DNA of 64,000 nucleotides from Sporolactobacillus sp. THM7-4 (lineage in GTDB: Bacteria > Bacillota > Bacilli > Bacillales > Sporolactobacillaceae): the NCBI RefSeq assembly GCF_004153165.1, contig NZ_SEMD01000007.1, forward strand, positions 62,001-126,000. The letters are read 5' to 3'. Positions 8,136 to 17,915 of the stretch are shown piece after piece. Positions within the stretch are counted from its first letter, which is position 1; each line of letters opens with the position of its first letter. The translations under genes were made by a program, and so were the position numbers. Under the pieces are notes generated by a model that did not search any database, was not told the origin of the DNA, and saw only the letters and a program-made list of their open reading frames with translations.

Positions 8136-10298
8136 ATGAAACATCAAAACTATTCATCGGATGCTCCAATTTGTGACCCAACTCTTGACCAATTTAATCG
8201 TTTCCCATTTGCACAGAGGGTTGCCAATGTTATTTCAAAAAGAAATGATCCAAGTAGTATTGTGATAGGAATTTATGGTGCTTGGGGAGAAGGAAAAACC
8301 TCTGTATTAAACTTTATAGAGAGTGAACTCGGAAAAGAAGAACAAGTTGTTTGTTTGAGATTTAATCCTTGGAGATTTGGTGACGAAGACCAGATGCTCA
8401 TCAATTTTTTCAACGATTTAGCTACAGCAATTGACAGGTCTATTGAAACTGGAAAAGAAAGGATAGGTGATTTTATAGATAAATATGGTAAACCATTTGC
8501 TTCCTTTTTTGGTAAAAGGGAAGTTGCAGATGGTGTGAAATCATTTTTTTCAGGAGCAGATATTGAAGAATTAAGAGAACGTATTGAAAAACTCTTAGAA
8601 GAAGAGAAAAAAAGAGTAGTAATACTTATAGATGATATTGATAGACTTGAAAAAGACGAAATACATGCTGTGTTCAGATTAGTGAAACTTACAGCAGACT
8701 TTAAATATACAGCCTATGTTTTAGCATTCGATAAACATGTAGTTTCCTTAGCATTACAGGAAAGATACGGAACCGATGCTATGGGGGCGGGGAATTCATT
8801 TTTAGAGAAAATAATTCAAGTACCTTTGCAACTTCCTTCAGTAGATAGTGAAGATTTAAGAAACTTTTGTTTTAATGAAATTAATCAAGTATTAAACTTC
8901 TCAAATATTGAATTAACAGAGGAGGATGTTAGGCAATTTGAGAGTAATTTCTCTAAAGGTTTAGAAACACATTTGAAGACACCTAGACAAGTGAAGTTAT
9001 ATTCGAATATCCTTTTGTTTTCTTTGCCTTTATTAAAAGACGAAGCTAATGTTGTTGATTTAATGTTGGTTGAAGGAATTAGGGTTCTCTTGCCAGAAGT
9101 TTATGCTCTAATCAGAGATAATAAAGGTCTTTTTTTGAATGATGCAACAAGTGGTTATGGTTACGATCGCGACCTAAAGGAAAAGGAGAGAAGAAAAGAG
9201 CGAATCGAAGGAGCTTTAAAAGAGTTTACTCATGAGGAAATGGAGCAAATTAAAGACTTACTGTGTTATCTTTTTCCTAAGCTAAATAATATTTTTAGAA
9301 ATGTCACTTATGGTAGAGAGTGGGAACAGGAATGGTCAATAAAGCAACGAATATGTTCGCCTCACTATTTTCAAAGATATTTTACCTATGCAATAACTAA
9401 GAAAGATGTCTCTGATTTAGTAATTAATAATCTTTTAAAATTTAGTGAGCATCATTCTATAGATGATATTGTAAGTAAAATTGAAGGAGTTATTACTGAT
9501 AGAAATGCGGAAACATTCATTTCAAAATTAAGGCGATTGAGTGGAAATTTTTCACCACTTCAGTCAAAAGTGTTAGCAGTTTCCGTGGCAAGATTAGGAA
9601 GGAAATTTCCAAATCCAGAACAACTTTTTCGTTCCCAAAACGCTTTTGGGCAAGCAGCCATATTTATTGGTGATTGTATAGAAAACTTGAAAAATAGAGA
9701 GAAACAGATTGGGTTAGCAAAAGATATCATTATGTATGCAGATTCCCTGACTTTCGCTGTTGAATGTTTCCGTTGGTTTGCGAGAGATACAGAAGGACAT
9801 CCAAATCCTCAAGGCTTCTCTAACGAAGAGTATGCAGGTTTAGCGAGCATTTTAGCTGAAAGAATTTCATCGGAATTGGGTAGCATGGAAAGTTTTGAAA
9901 TTGATAAATTAGAGAACCTTCCTTCTATATTATCAATATGGAACGAATATGGTAAACCAGGGGAAGCAAAAGACACAATTACACGGAAAATAAGAATTGA
10001 TAAGACCTTTGTGTTTAATTTTCTTAATGTTTATACCCCTACTGCTTTTGGAGAATTTGGTGTAAAGAAATCAAGTTTTAGTAGAGACAATTATGAGGCC
10101 GTTAAAAAAGTTGTTGATCCCAATATTATAGTAAAGGCTATCAAAAACGTCTGTGGTAATTTGAAAATAAATGAGCATTATCCCGAGTTTTTAGAGGTAT
10201 CCAGAAACGAAGAATTAGCAAGGCAGTTTCTATGGATCCACAATAAGGCAATCAATGAAGAAAAAATAAAAGGACAAGAAGGGGAGAAGGAACTGTAA
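8136..10298 (+). CDS. KAP-family P-loop NTPase
   Basis: A 720-residue STAND-like NTPase. Walker A is GAWGEGKT at residues 48-55 and Walker B is VVILIDDIDR at 161-170, the exact KAP pattern of a hydrophobic strand followed by DDIDR. LCLRFNPWRFG-type residues (V72-G82) after Walker A are also a KAP hallmark. The region 170-300 forms the rest of the NTPase core; the C-terminal 400 residues are helical and unassigned. Unlike many KAP proteins it has no evident transmembrane insertion between the Walker motifs. Codon use is very AT-rich, unlike dgkB or hsdR, consistent with transfer. KAP NTPases occur in several anti-phage systems (for example QatA and PifA relatives), here paired with a HEPN protein. 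The start ATG at 8136 follows GAAGGAATG; nothing is truncated. Confidence 0.8.
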   Translation: MKHQNYSSDAPICDPTLDQFNRFPFAQRVANVISKRNDPSSIVIGIYGAWGEGKTSVLNFIESELGKEEQVVCLRFNPWRFGDEDQMLINFFNDLATAIDRSIETGKERIGDFIDKYGKPFASFFGKREVADGVKSFFSGADIEELRERIEKLLEEEKKRVVILIDDIDRLEKDEIHAVFRLVKLTADFKYTAYVLAFDKHVVSLALQERYGTDAMGAGNSFLEKIIQVPLQLPSVDSEDLRNFCFNEINQVLNFSNIELTEEDVRQFESNFSKGLETHLKTPRQVKLYSNILLFSLPLLKDEANVVDLMLVEGIRVLLPEVYALIRDNKGLFLNDATSGYGYDRDLKEKERRKERIEGALKEFTHEEMEQIKDLLCYLFPKLNNIFRNVTYGREWEQEWSIKQRICSPHYFQRYFTYAITKKDVSDLVINNLLKFSEHHSIDDIVSKIEGVITDRNAETFISKLRRLSGNFSPLQSKVLAVSVARLGRKFPNPEQLFRSQNAFGQAAIFIGDCIENLKNREKQIGLAKDIIMYADSLTFAVECFRWFARDTEGHPNPQGFSNEEYAGLASILAERISSELGSMESFEIDKLENLPSILSIWNEYGKPGEAKDTITRKIRIDKTFVFNFLNVYTPTAFGEFGVKKSSFSRDNYEAVKKVVDPNIIVKAIKNVCGNLKINEHYPEFLEVSRNEELARQFLWIHNKAINEEKIKGQEGEKEL

Positions 10299-10457
10299 AA
10301 ATTAATAACTAATACCTTAGGGGTGTTTTTTTTTCAGAAGCTCCTATTTCATCCCATGTAACCCAAATATAAACATTTCCTAACCAAAATATAGCTATTC
10401 AATAAGAGACCGAAAGTATGTCTCCTAATAATTCCAGTTATTAGCTGAAATGAAGGA

Positions 10458-10850
10458 TTGAACCCTAATCATTCCAGAAAAATTAGGAGCTGTAGTCATT
10501 GCGTCGAAAGTAGAATACATCGAAAAATGGCTTCTTACCGGCGGATAGGCTGGAAGCCGAAAGAAAGGCGGAGGCACCGAGTAATGATAACACCTAAACA
10601 ACCCCTCCAGAACCGTGACGTAAATCATTACAAATTGAACAACTGGGTTAGCCCGCAAAACTTCTAAAAAGCTTGCCCTCGTGTTCAGATGAATCATGTG
10701 GCTTCGGGAATTGACGGAGTAACCACGGAATAACTAGAAGGCTAGTTAATACTACCCTTATTTGGTTCGAAAATTGAAAGAGGGGTACGTATAAGCCCCA
10801 ACCGGTCAAGCGTGTCTACATCCGAAACCGATCTGAATAAACTATTGAAG
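10458..10850 (+). pseudogene. Degenerate group II intron reverse transcriptase (LtrA-like)
   Basis: Several frames together spell the front of a group II intron maturase: VASGIDGVTTE near 10695-10727 and RGTYKPQPVKRVYI near 10783-10824, both hallmark LtrA N-terminal motifs (compare KGAxGIDGxTxE and GxYxPxPVRRVxIPK). They are split by stops and frameshifts. The upstream 10480-10680 sequence is intron-like non-coding RNA. Nothing of the catalytic YADD part remains. The fragment is dead. Confidence 0.55.
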
Positions 10851-10924
10851 GAAGCCTGTAATAGCAAGAATAATGGAGAAAAGAGTAAGGAAAAAAGAAC
10901 CGAAAGGATATTGGTTTTGTATTG

Positions 10925-11070
10925 AATTTTATTGAATGAAAATCGAGTAGGAGGAAACCTTCTGTTTCCGACCTCTCCCATCACCGTACTTACGGTTCCG
11001 TATACGGGCAGTTCCATAATTTACGTGCATACGCTCATACTGCTGGTGCCAGTCTTTCAGGCCCAATCTT
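10925..11070 (-). pseudogene. Possible inverted group II intron tail
   Basis: Read on the minus strand this has CCGTAAGTACGGTGATGG near 10975-11000, which resembles the domain V/VI end of bacterial group II introns (compare CGTACGTACGGTGGTGTGAG). It is opposite in orientation to the maturase scrap just upstream, so the intron seems rearranged. Low certainty. Confidence 0.3.
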
Positions 11071-11086
11071 ATGAGTGTTTTATTTT

Positions 11087-11134
11087 GAACAGCCTGGTGC
11101 CTGTCCCGGAGTGAAACCATGCACCGGGCTGTTC
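11087..11134. repeat. Inverted repeat upstream of hsdM
   Basis: GAACAGCCTGGTGC at 11087-11100 pairs with GCACCGGGCTGTTC at 11121-11134 with one G-T pair. It lies about 110 bases before hsdM. It includes GGTGCCTGTCCC, a short motif often seen dispersed in Bacillaceae intergenic DNA. No T-run follows. Confidence 0.5.
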
Positions 11135-11244
11135 AAGGAGAAATGTCAAGAGAAAAATTCTAAAATGTTGTAGTGTCTCATGTTAGGGCCTGCGTTTCTG
11201 TTATAATAAGGCTAAAACTACGGTAATTGAGGGAGTTACGATTC

Positions 11245-12738
11245 ATGGCAACAATCGGTTTTGAAGAAAAGTTATGGTCTGCGGCGGACAAACTGCGCAA
11301 CAATATGGATGCCGCTGAATATAAGCATGTTGTATTAGGCTTAATCTTTTTAAAATATGTATCGGATACGTTCCACGAAAAATGGGAAGAATTAATGAAA
11401 CTGAATCCCGACTTTGCTGAGGACCGTGATGCTTACATGGCAGAAGGGATTTTCTGGGTGCCGGCTGAAGCACGCTGGAGCTATATTGCAGAGCGGGCAA
11501 AACTGCCGGAAATCGGGCATATTGTCGATAACGCTCTCGATGCGATTGAAAAAGAAAATGACAGTTTAAAAGGGGTGCTCCCGAAAAACTACTCGCGTCC
11601 GGAACTTGACAAACGTATTCTCGGAGAAATCATCGACTTATTCTCGAACATTGACGTCGGCGGCAGCATCGCGCGTGAAAAGGATGTGCTTGGCCGCGTT
11701 TACGAATATTTTCTCGGCCAATTTGCACAAAAAGAAGGAAAGGGTGGGGGCGAATTCTACACGCCGAAATCCGTCGTTTCACTGCTTGTTGAAATGATCC
11801 AGCCATATAAGGGTTATGTATATGACCCGTGCTGCGGGAGTGGCGGCATGTTTGTGCAGTCTTTAAAGTTTGTTGAGGAACATTCCGGCAATAAATTTGA
11901 TATTTCGGTATACGGACAGGAATCCAACCCAACAACTTGGAAACTGGCAAAAATGAATCTTGCCATCCGTGGTATTGAAAACAATCTTGGTGCGAAAAAT
12001 GCAGATACGTTCCATGAAGACCTGCACCCGGCCTTAAAAGCAGACTACATCCTCGCCAATCCGCCGTTCAATGACAGCGACTGGGGGCAGCCGCAACTTG
12101 TTGATGACCCGCGTTGGAAATTCGGCACACCGCCAGCCGGGAACGCCAACTACGCCTGGTTATCACATATGATTGATAAAATGGGGCAGAACGCGAAAGC
12201 TGCGGTTGTCCTGGCAAACGGCTCTTTGTCCACGAATACATCAAATGAAGGTGAAATTCGCAAAAATATCATTTCTGCCGACTTGGTGGATGCGATCATT
12301 GCGTTGCCGGATAAATTGTTCTATACAACCGGCATCCCAGTTTCCGTCTGGGTACTGAACCGCAAGAAAAAACACCCGGGCAAAACCTTGTTTATTGACG
12401 GCCGTAAACTTGGCACCATGGTCAGCCGCCGCCTGCGCGACTTGACAACAGAGGACATCCGCAAAATCGCCGACACGTACATCAACTGGCAAAACGAAAC
12501 CAGGTACGAAGACATCCAGGGCTTTTGCAAACAAGCCAGCTTCGAGGATATCCAACAAAACGACTACATCCTCACCCCCGGCCGTTACGTTGGCATTAAA
12601 GAAGCCGAGGATGATGGTGAACCGTTTGAAGAAAAGATGGAACGGCTGACAGCAGAACTGGCGGAACAGTTTGCGAAGTCGAAGGAGCTGGAAGAGGAGA
12701 TTCGGAAGCAGTTGAGGGGGATTGGGTATGAAATTTAG
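11245..12738 (+). CDS. hsdM: Type I restriction-modification DNA methyltransferase subunit
   Basis: A 497-residue adenine-N6 methyltransferase, the M subunit of a type I restriction enzyme (M2S methylates, R2M2S restricts). An N-terminal helical HsdM_N domain (about 1-130) precedes the N6 MTase domain with the SAM-binding motif DPCCGSGGMF around residue 196 and the catalytic NPPF at residues 272-275. A C-terminal coiled segment (about 465-490) would pack on HsdS. I chose ATG at 11245, not the TTG at 11227, because GAGGGAG sits 9 bases before it. The 3-prime end overlaps hsdS by 11 bases. A TATAAT at 11202-11207 may be the -10 box of the operon. Confidence 0.95.
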   Translation: MATIGFEEKLWSAADKLRNNMDAAEYKHVVLGLIFLKYVSDTFHEKWEELMKLNPDFAEDRDAYMAEGIFWVPAEARWSYIAERAKLPEIGHIVDNALDAIEKENDSLKGVLPKNYSRPELDKRILGEIIDLFSNIDVGGSIAREKDVLGRVYEYFLGQFAQKEGKGGGEFYTPKSVVSLLVEMIQPYKGYVYDPCCGSGGMFVQSLKFVEEHSGNKFDISVYGQESNPTTWKLAKMNLAIRGIENNLGAKNADTFHEDLHPALKADYILANPPFNDSDWGQPQLVDDPRWKFGTPPAGNANYAWLSHMIDKMGQNAKAAVVLANGSLSTNTSNEGEIRKNIISADLVDAIIALPDKLFYTTGIPVSVWVLNRKKKHPGKTLFIDGRKLGTMVSRRLRDLTTEDIRKIADTYINWQNETRYEDIQGFCKQASFEDIQQNDYILTPGRYVGIKEAEDDGEPFEEKMERLTAELAEQFAKSKELEEEIRKQLRGIGYEI

Positions 12739-14017
12739 TGATAAGTTACACCCAGAAAATTGGATTGCCACGAAGCTGAAAGATGTTTCAGAGATTTATG
12801 ATTCACTACATAAATCTCCTAAATATCTTCATAATGGAGTTCCAATGATAAGAGTAAAAGATTTAAAAGAAGGATTTTTAAAAATTGAAAATCCAGCATA
12901 TGTGAGTGAAAAGGTTTTTGAAGAATTTACTAATAAGCATATTCCTCAAAAAGGTGAACTAATATTTAGTAGAGTTGGTTCTTATGGAATTACTTCGTAT
13001 ATTTACAAAGACGAGAAATTTTGCTTAGGACAAAATACCGTTTGTATCTCTTCAAAACCCAAAATTAGTAGTAAATTTTTATATTATAGCCTTATAAGCC
13101 CAATGGTTAAAGAACAGATTGAACAGTTTGTTACAGGATCAACACAAAAAACAATTAGTTTAAAAAATATAAAAGACTTAGTTATAATGGTGCCAAGTTT
13201 TAAGGAACAGAAGAAAATTTCTCATACATTATTTAAAATTGATGAAAAAATACAAAATAATAATATCATTAATGAAACATTAGAAGACTTAGCCCAATCC
13301 ATCTTCAAACACTGGTTTGTCGATTTTGAGTTTCCAAATGAAAACGGCGAACCGTATAAGTCAAGTGGCGGGAAGTTTGTGGAAAGTGAATTGGGGATGA
13401 TACCTGAGGGGTGGAATGTAGGATATTTAAGGGAAATTTGTTTTTTGGATAACAAAAAGATTAATTTGGATAGAACTACAAAAAATTTCAATTATATTGG
13501 CCTTGAGCACATGCCACAAAGAAATATTGCTCTTGGTAGATGGGAAAGCAGTGAAAAAGTATCTGGGAATAAGAATTGGTTTAACAAGGGAGATATTTTG
13601 TTCGGAAAGCTACGTCCGTATTTCAAAAAGGTGGGTATTACAGCAATTGAGGGAGTATGTTCCACTGATATTTTAGTATTTAAACCTAACAATGAGTTTG
13701 AAAAAGAATATTTATTGTTACATCTTATTCAAGACAAATTTATTGAATATACAACAAGCACTTCTACAGGAACTCGAATGCCTAGAACCGGTTGGGATCA
13801 AATATCAAGATACAGAATTGTTATTCCAAATAGAAGTAAATTGCAGGCTTTTCATAAAGTGATTAGTCCTATGTTAGGTGAAATTCAGAAAAAAATTCTT
13901 GAAAATTTGTATTTAACAAATTTAAGAGACACCCTTCTCCCCAAACTCATGTCCGGTGAGATTCGTGTTGGGGAAGCGGAAGAGGAGGTGGGACCATGTT
14001 TAGAGAAGGTGAATTAG
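12728..14017 (+). CDS. hsdS: Type I restriction system specificity subunit
   Basis: A 429-residue DNA-recognition subunit with two target-recognition domains, each followed by a conserved helix. The first domain is about residues 5-165. The central conserved helix and linker are LEDLAQSIFKHWFVDFEFP and LGMIPEGW near residues 180-222; the second domain covers about 225-385, and the distal repeat is LRDTLLPKLMSGEIRV near residues 400-416. The two recognition domains are more AT-rich than hsdM and hsdR around them, as expected for modules that swap by recombination. The start ATG at 12728 overlaps the hsdM stop; a TTG two codons earlier is possible. It is intact, so the system may be active; the target cannot be read from sequence. 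Confidence 0.93.
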   Translation: MKFSDKLHPENWIATKLKDVSEIYDSLHKSPKYLHNGVPMIRVKDLKEGFLKIENPAYVSEKVFEEFTNKHIPQKGELIFSRVGSYGITSYIYKDEKFCLGQNTVCISSKPKISSKFLYYSLISPMVKEQIEQFVTGSTQKTISLKNIKDLVIMVPSFKEQKKISHTLFKIDEKIQNNNIINETLEDLAQSIFKHWFVDFEFPNENGEPYKSSGGKFVESELGMIPEGWNVGYLREICFLDNKKINLDRTTKNFNYIGLEHMPQRNIALGRWESSEKVSGNKNWFNKGDILFGKLRPYFKKVGITAIEGVCSTDILVFKPNNEFEKEYLLLHLIQDKFIEYTTSTSTGTRMPRTGWDQISRYRIVIPNRSKLQAFHKVISPMLGEIQKKILENLYLTNLRDTLLPKLMSGEIRVGEAEEEVGPCLEKVN

Positions 14018-17007
14018 AGAAAGCGGTGATTGAGTACTTGCAGGAGCTGGGCTATGGGTACCTGCACGCAAGCCTCCTCGAACGCGATGAAAAGGAAGTG
14101 CTGCTGTTCGGCCGCCTGGAAGCCACGCTGCAAAAGCTGAATCCGGAAGTGACTTCCGAAGTGCTCCGCCAGGCAATCCGCAAAATCCGCCATTTTGATA
14201 CGAATGATGTACTGACGAACAACCGAGTGTTTCATAAATTCCTGACTGAAACGATTGAGATTCCTGAATTTGTAAATGGAGAAACGGTGTATCACCGTGT
14301 TAGCCTTGTAGACTGGGATACCCCTGAAAACAACGATTTTCTTGTCGTCAACCAGCTCGAAGTCGTTGAGAAAGATGCGAAGAAAATTCCGGATGTTGTG
14401 GTGTACATCAACGGCATGCCGCTCATTGTCATGGAGCTGAAGAGCACATCGCGCGAGAAAGTCGGGATTGAGGATGCCTATAAGCAGCTGAAAAATTACA
14501 TGAACGTCCACATCCCGACTTTGTTCTATTATAATGCGTTTCTCATGATCTCGGACGGCGTCAATGCCCAGGCCGGGACGATCACTGCACCGTTTGACCG
14601 TTTTTCTGCCTGGAAAAAGATTGACCTTTACGATGAAGTACTCGAAAATCGCCAGCTTGATACGCTCATGTATGGACTTTTTAACAAAGGGCGTTTGCTT
14701 GATGTCATCCGCAACTTCACACTGTTTACAGGCGAAGCGAAAATCATGGCGGCCTACCACCAGTATTACGGCATGAAAAAAGCGCTTCTCTCCACCATTA
14801 AAGCAATTGGAACGGACGGTCGTGCCGGGGTCATTTGGCATACACAGGGAAGTGGAAAGAGCTATTCCATGGTGTTTTTAGCCGGAAACCTTGTCAAAAG
14901 CGAAGCATTAAAAAACCCAACCATTGTGGTCATTACCGACCGGAATGATTTGGACGGCCAGTTAGCCGGTACATTTAGCGGCGCAAGCGACTTTTTACGG
15001 CAAACCCCAATTCAAGCTGAAAGCCGCAGCCATATTAAAGATTTGCTTGCCAACCGGCAGACGGGCGGGATTATTTTTTCCACCATCCAGAAGTTTGAGG
15101 AAGAAACCGGGCTTTTATCGGAACGGCAAAATATTATCGTGATGGTGGATGAAGCTCACCGCACTCAGTACGGCGTGGATGCAACGTATGATATTGAAAC
15201 CGGGGAAGAGAAGTACGGTTTTGCCAAATACTTGCGCGAGGCTTTGCCGAATGCAACCTACATTGCTTTTACCGGGACACCGATCGAAACTACGGATAAA
15301 TCCACGACAGGGTTGTTCGGCGACATCATTGATATTTATGACATGACGCAGGCAGTCCAGGACGGTGCAACGGTCAAAATTTATTACGAATCCCGGCTTG
15401 CCAAAGTCAAACTCGATGAATCGAAAATGAGTGAGATCGACCGTGAATACTGGAAAATGCAAGTGAATGAAGGCGTAGAGGACTATACAGTTGAACAAAG
15501 TCAAAAACAATTGAGCCGCATGGAACAAATCATTGGCGATAAAGACAGGATTCATCAGGTTATTAAAGACATCCTCAGTCACTATGAAGATCGCAAAAAT
15601 CTGGTTGCCGGTAAAGCAATGATAGTGGCTTATTCCCGGAAAACCGCCTATGCGATGTACCAGGAAATTTTACGGCAGCAGCCGGACTTTGAAGGCAAAG
15701 TGAAGATGGTCATGACGCAGAACAACCAGGACCCGGAAGAAATGGCGAAGCTGATCGGCAATAAACAGCATCGGAAAGAGCTGGAAAAGGAATTCAAAGA
15801 TGTAAACAGCCCGCTGAAAATCGTCATTGTTGTGGACATGTGGCTGACCGGATTTGATGTCCCGGCGCTCGATACCATGTATGTGGATAAACCGATGAAA
15901 GCTCATAACCTCATGCAGGCGATTGCCAGGGTGAACCGTGTTTATCCCGGCAAAACAGGCGGCTTGATTGTAGATTATATCGGCTTGAAACGGAACTTAA
16001 TGGAAGCGCTCAAAACGTATACAAGGCGCGACCAGGATAAGGTTCAGGAAAATGAGGAAGCACATAAAATTGCCTTGAACATCCTGGAAGTGCTGCGGAA
16101 AATGTTCTATACTTTCGATTACTACTGGTTTTTCGGGGACAGCGATAAAAAACGCTATGAAACGATTCGGGACGGCGCCGAGTTTGTCCAGGGAACGGAA
16201 AAAAGAAAGTCCATGTTTATGGCGGAGACGAAGAAATTAAAAGATGTGTATAAAATTTGCACAGGGTTATGTACAGGAGAGCAAAAACAGGAAATCTCTT
16301 ACTTTATCGCCGTTCGCTCGTTTGTCATGAAAACAACCCGTGTCGATGTACCGGATTTAAAAGAAGTGAATGAACGGATTTCTATAATGCTGGAAGAAGC
16401 GATTCTCGGAGACCAAGTCATGGTGTTGACGGAAGCGACTTCATCGGAAAGTTTTGACCTGCTGAATGAGCACAATATTGCCAAACTGCGGGCAATGCCG
16501 CAGAAAAACATCGCAACCAATATTTTAATGCGCGTCATGAAGGAAAAACTTGAGAACGTCAAGAAAACCAATATGATGGTGACCAAAAGTTTCTCGGAAA
16601 AGTTTGAACTGATTCTGGATCGGTATCATAACCGAAATGATCACATGGATGTTTATGAAGTCTTTGAAGAACTTATTAAGTTTAAAGAAGAGCTGGAAGA
16701 AGCCATCCAAGAAGGGGAACAGCTTGGTCTTTCCTATGAAGAAAAAGCCTTCTTTGATGTACTCGGGGCTGATCCGGATATCAAGAAATTAATGGAAGAC
16801 GATATTTTAATCAAGATTGCCAAAGACTTAACGAAAGCTGTGAAAGAAAACCGAACTGTAGATTGGGATAAAAAGAGGCAAGCCCAGGCCAAGATGCGTC
16901 TGGCCATCAAGAAGGTTTTGCGCAAACATGGTTACCCGCCAAACAAGGAACCAAAGGCTGTGGAGGATGTCTTGGAACAGGCAAAGTTACAGGCATCCAA
17001 TATGTAG
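13996..17007 (+). CDS. hsdR: Type I restriction endonuclease, translocase subunit
   Basis: A 1003-residue motor-nuclease. The N-terminal PD-(D/E)XK nuclease domain holds the ELK motif at residues 147-149 preceded by an aspartate in VVVYINGMPLIV context. The SF2 translocase follows: Walker A TQGSGKS around 283-289, DEAH at 385-388, AFTGTPI near 421-427 and the motif VI region ARVNRVYPG near 647-655. The C-terminal region (about 760-1003) is helical and mediates assembly with HsdM. It starts at ATG 13996, inside the hsdS end (22-base overlap), so the three genes are translated as one unit in the order M-S-R. Length and motifs are complete. Confidence 0.95.
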   Translation: MFREGELEKAVIEYLQELGYGYLHASLLERDEKEVLLFGRLEATLQKLNPEVTSEVLRQAIRKIRHFDTNDVLTNNRVFHKFLTETIEIPEFVNGETVYHRVSLVDWDTPENNDFLVVNQLEVVEKDAKKIPDVVVYINGMPLIVMELKSTSREKVGIEDAYKQLKNYMNVHIPTLFYYNAFLMISDGVNAQAGTITAPFDRFSAWKKIDLYDEVLENRQLDTLMYGLFNKGRLLDVIRNFTLFTGEAKIMAAYHQYYGMKKALLSTIKAIGTDGRAGVIWHTQGSGKSYSMVFLAGNLVKSEALKNPTIVVITDRNDLDGQLAGTFSGASDFLRQTPIQAESRSHIKDLLANRQTGGIIFSTIQKFEEETGLLSERQNIIVMVDEAHRTQYGVDATYDIETGEEKYGFAKYLREALPNATYIAFTGTPIETTDKSTTGLFGDIIDIYDMTQAVQDGATVKIYYESRLAKVKLDESKMSEIDREYWKMQVNEGVEDYTVEQSQKQLSRMEQIIGDKDRIHQVIKDILSHYEDRKNLVAGKAMIVAYSRKTAYAMYQEILRQQPDFEGKVKMVMTQNNQDPEEMAKLIGNKQHRKELEKEFKDVNSPLKIVIVVDMWLTGFDVPALDTMYVDKPMKAHNLMQAIARVNRVYPGKTGGLIVDYIGLKRNLMEALKTYTRRDQDKVQENEEAHKIALNILEVLRKMFYTFDYYWFFGDSDKKRYETIRDGAEFVQGTEKRKSMFMAETKKLKDVYKICTGLCTGEQKQEISYFIAVRSFVMKTTRVDVPDLKEVNERISIMLEEAILGDQVMVLTEATSSESFDLLNEHNIAKLRAMPQKNIATNILMRVMKEKLENVKKTNMMVTKSFSEKFELILDRYHNRNDHMDVYEVFEELIKFKEELEEAIQEGEQLGLSYEEKAFFDVLGADPDIKKLMEDDILIKIAKDLTKAVKENRTVDWDKKRQAQAKMRLAIKKVLRKHGYPPNKEPKAVEDVLEQAKLQASNM

Positions 17008-17132
17008 TGATTCGATTGGTGAGTGAACTAGTTTCAAAATGATGATTTGGGTCGTTTCAGAATCCAAGAATGGCCGCCCATATATATATACTTTTAGGTA
17101 ATGCGGGTTACTGACTATGAAAATACCCACCC

Positions 17133-17165
17133 CTGTCTCTAGAATGTTGGGATTCTAGGACAGAG
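17133..17165. terminator. Hairpin downstream of hsdR
   Basis: CTGTC plus CTAGAAT (one bulged T) at 17133-17145 pairs with ATTCTAG plus GACAG at 17152-17163 over a GTTGGG loop, with flanking CCAC/GTGG extending the stem. It lies 125 bases after hsdR with only a loose T-rich tail. Confidence 0.45.
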
Positions 17166-17169
17166 GAAG

Positions 17170-17654
17170 TGGTATTTCTTCACTTTTAGTGCAAAGCTGG
17201 GCACCCCGATGATGCTGCTGTTTCATACCTGAATTTCTTCAACTTATCATTTACTTAAAGATTAAAGCGCAGGTCGCTTCGCCCACCTACATCATGATAA
17301 GCACCATTGTCCGTAACCAATCGAAACTCCATCCGAACCGTTACCGCAAGAAGCCGTTCCCACTTCTCTGAGTCTTGCAATCCGGTCTAAAAACAGCAGA
17401 AAAGACCTTGCCTGGCGATTGCTATGTTGATTTTCTGCATCGGCTCAACTCACCTGACCTTATGTTTAGCGTGACTTATTCCACGGTTATGCTCTTTGTA
17501 GTTTTGTTTTGTCCAAACTGCTTAAATGACAGCGTTTTGACAGAGGATGCTTCTCTGACCCGGTGGGGATTTTCTATTGTGGATATAATAAAACCCTTTG
17601 TTTCAAAAAATACAAGGGCTAATTATAAATTTATATAAAACGGGGTACTTAAAG
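17170..17654. other. Gap between hsdR and the DUF1643 remnant
   Basis: An open frame with odd composition (17375-17638) has no ribosome site and no known domain. The stretch 17220-17400 looks like decayed coding DNA, perhaps from a transposase, but I cannot name it. Confidence 0.35.
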
Positions 17655-17894
17655 ATGTGGTATGAAGAATTGGCAAGAACAAATCAATTAATATTAAAAA
17701 CTGGCTCATACAATAACATTCCAGAAGTTGCCGTATTCAATGAGAATGGTAACCGACGATACTTTTTAGAAAAGCGTTGGGCAAAAGGCGGAAATTTTCT
17801 TACTGCAATTATGATGAATCCTAGTAAAGCTGTTCATAATCAAACTGATAAGACAGTAGATCAAATGATAGAGGTTGCCATTGGTAAGGGATGA
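17655..17894 (+). pseudogene. Truncated DUF1643-domain protein
   Basis: Seventy-nine codons match the front of DUF1643 proteins: RYFLEKRW near residues 32-39, AIMMNPSKA near residues 50-58 and DKTVDQMIEVA near 64-74 (family pattern: R..L.R.W......V.LNPS.AD....D.T). Full DUF1643 proteins run to about 160 residues; here a TGA ends the frame soon after, and an istB gene begins 21 bases later, so the back half was probably lost on insertion. Function of DUF1643 is unknown. Confidence 0.6.
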
Positions 17895-17915
17895 AGGGGT
17901 TGGAAAGCAGGGGGT

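Noticed and set aside
14014-14841. 275-codon open frame antisense to hsdR
   Set aside because: It lies wholly opposite the hsdR nuclease and helicase codons, has no ribosome site and reads as low-complexity His/Phe/Asp, typical of an antisense shadow.
17375-17638. 87-codon frame between hsdR and the DUF1643 remnant
   Set aside because: No ribosome site, odd composition; at best decayed transposase, not supportable.
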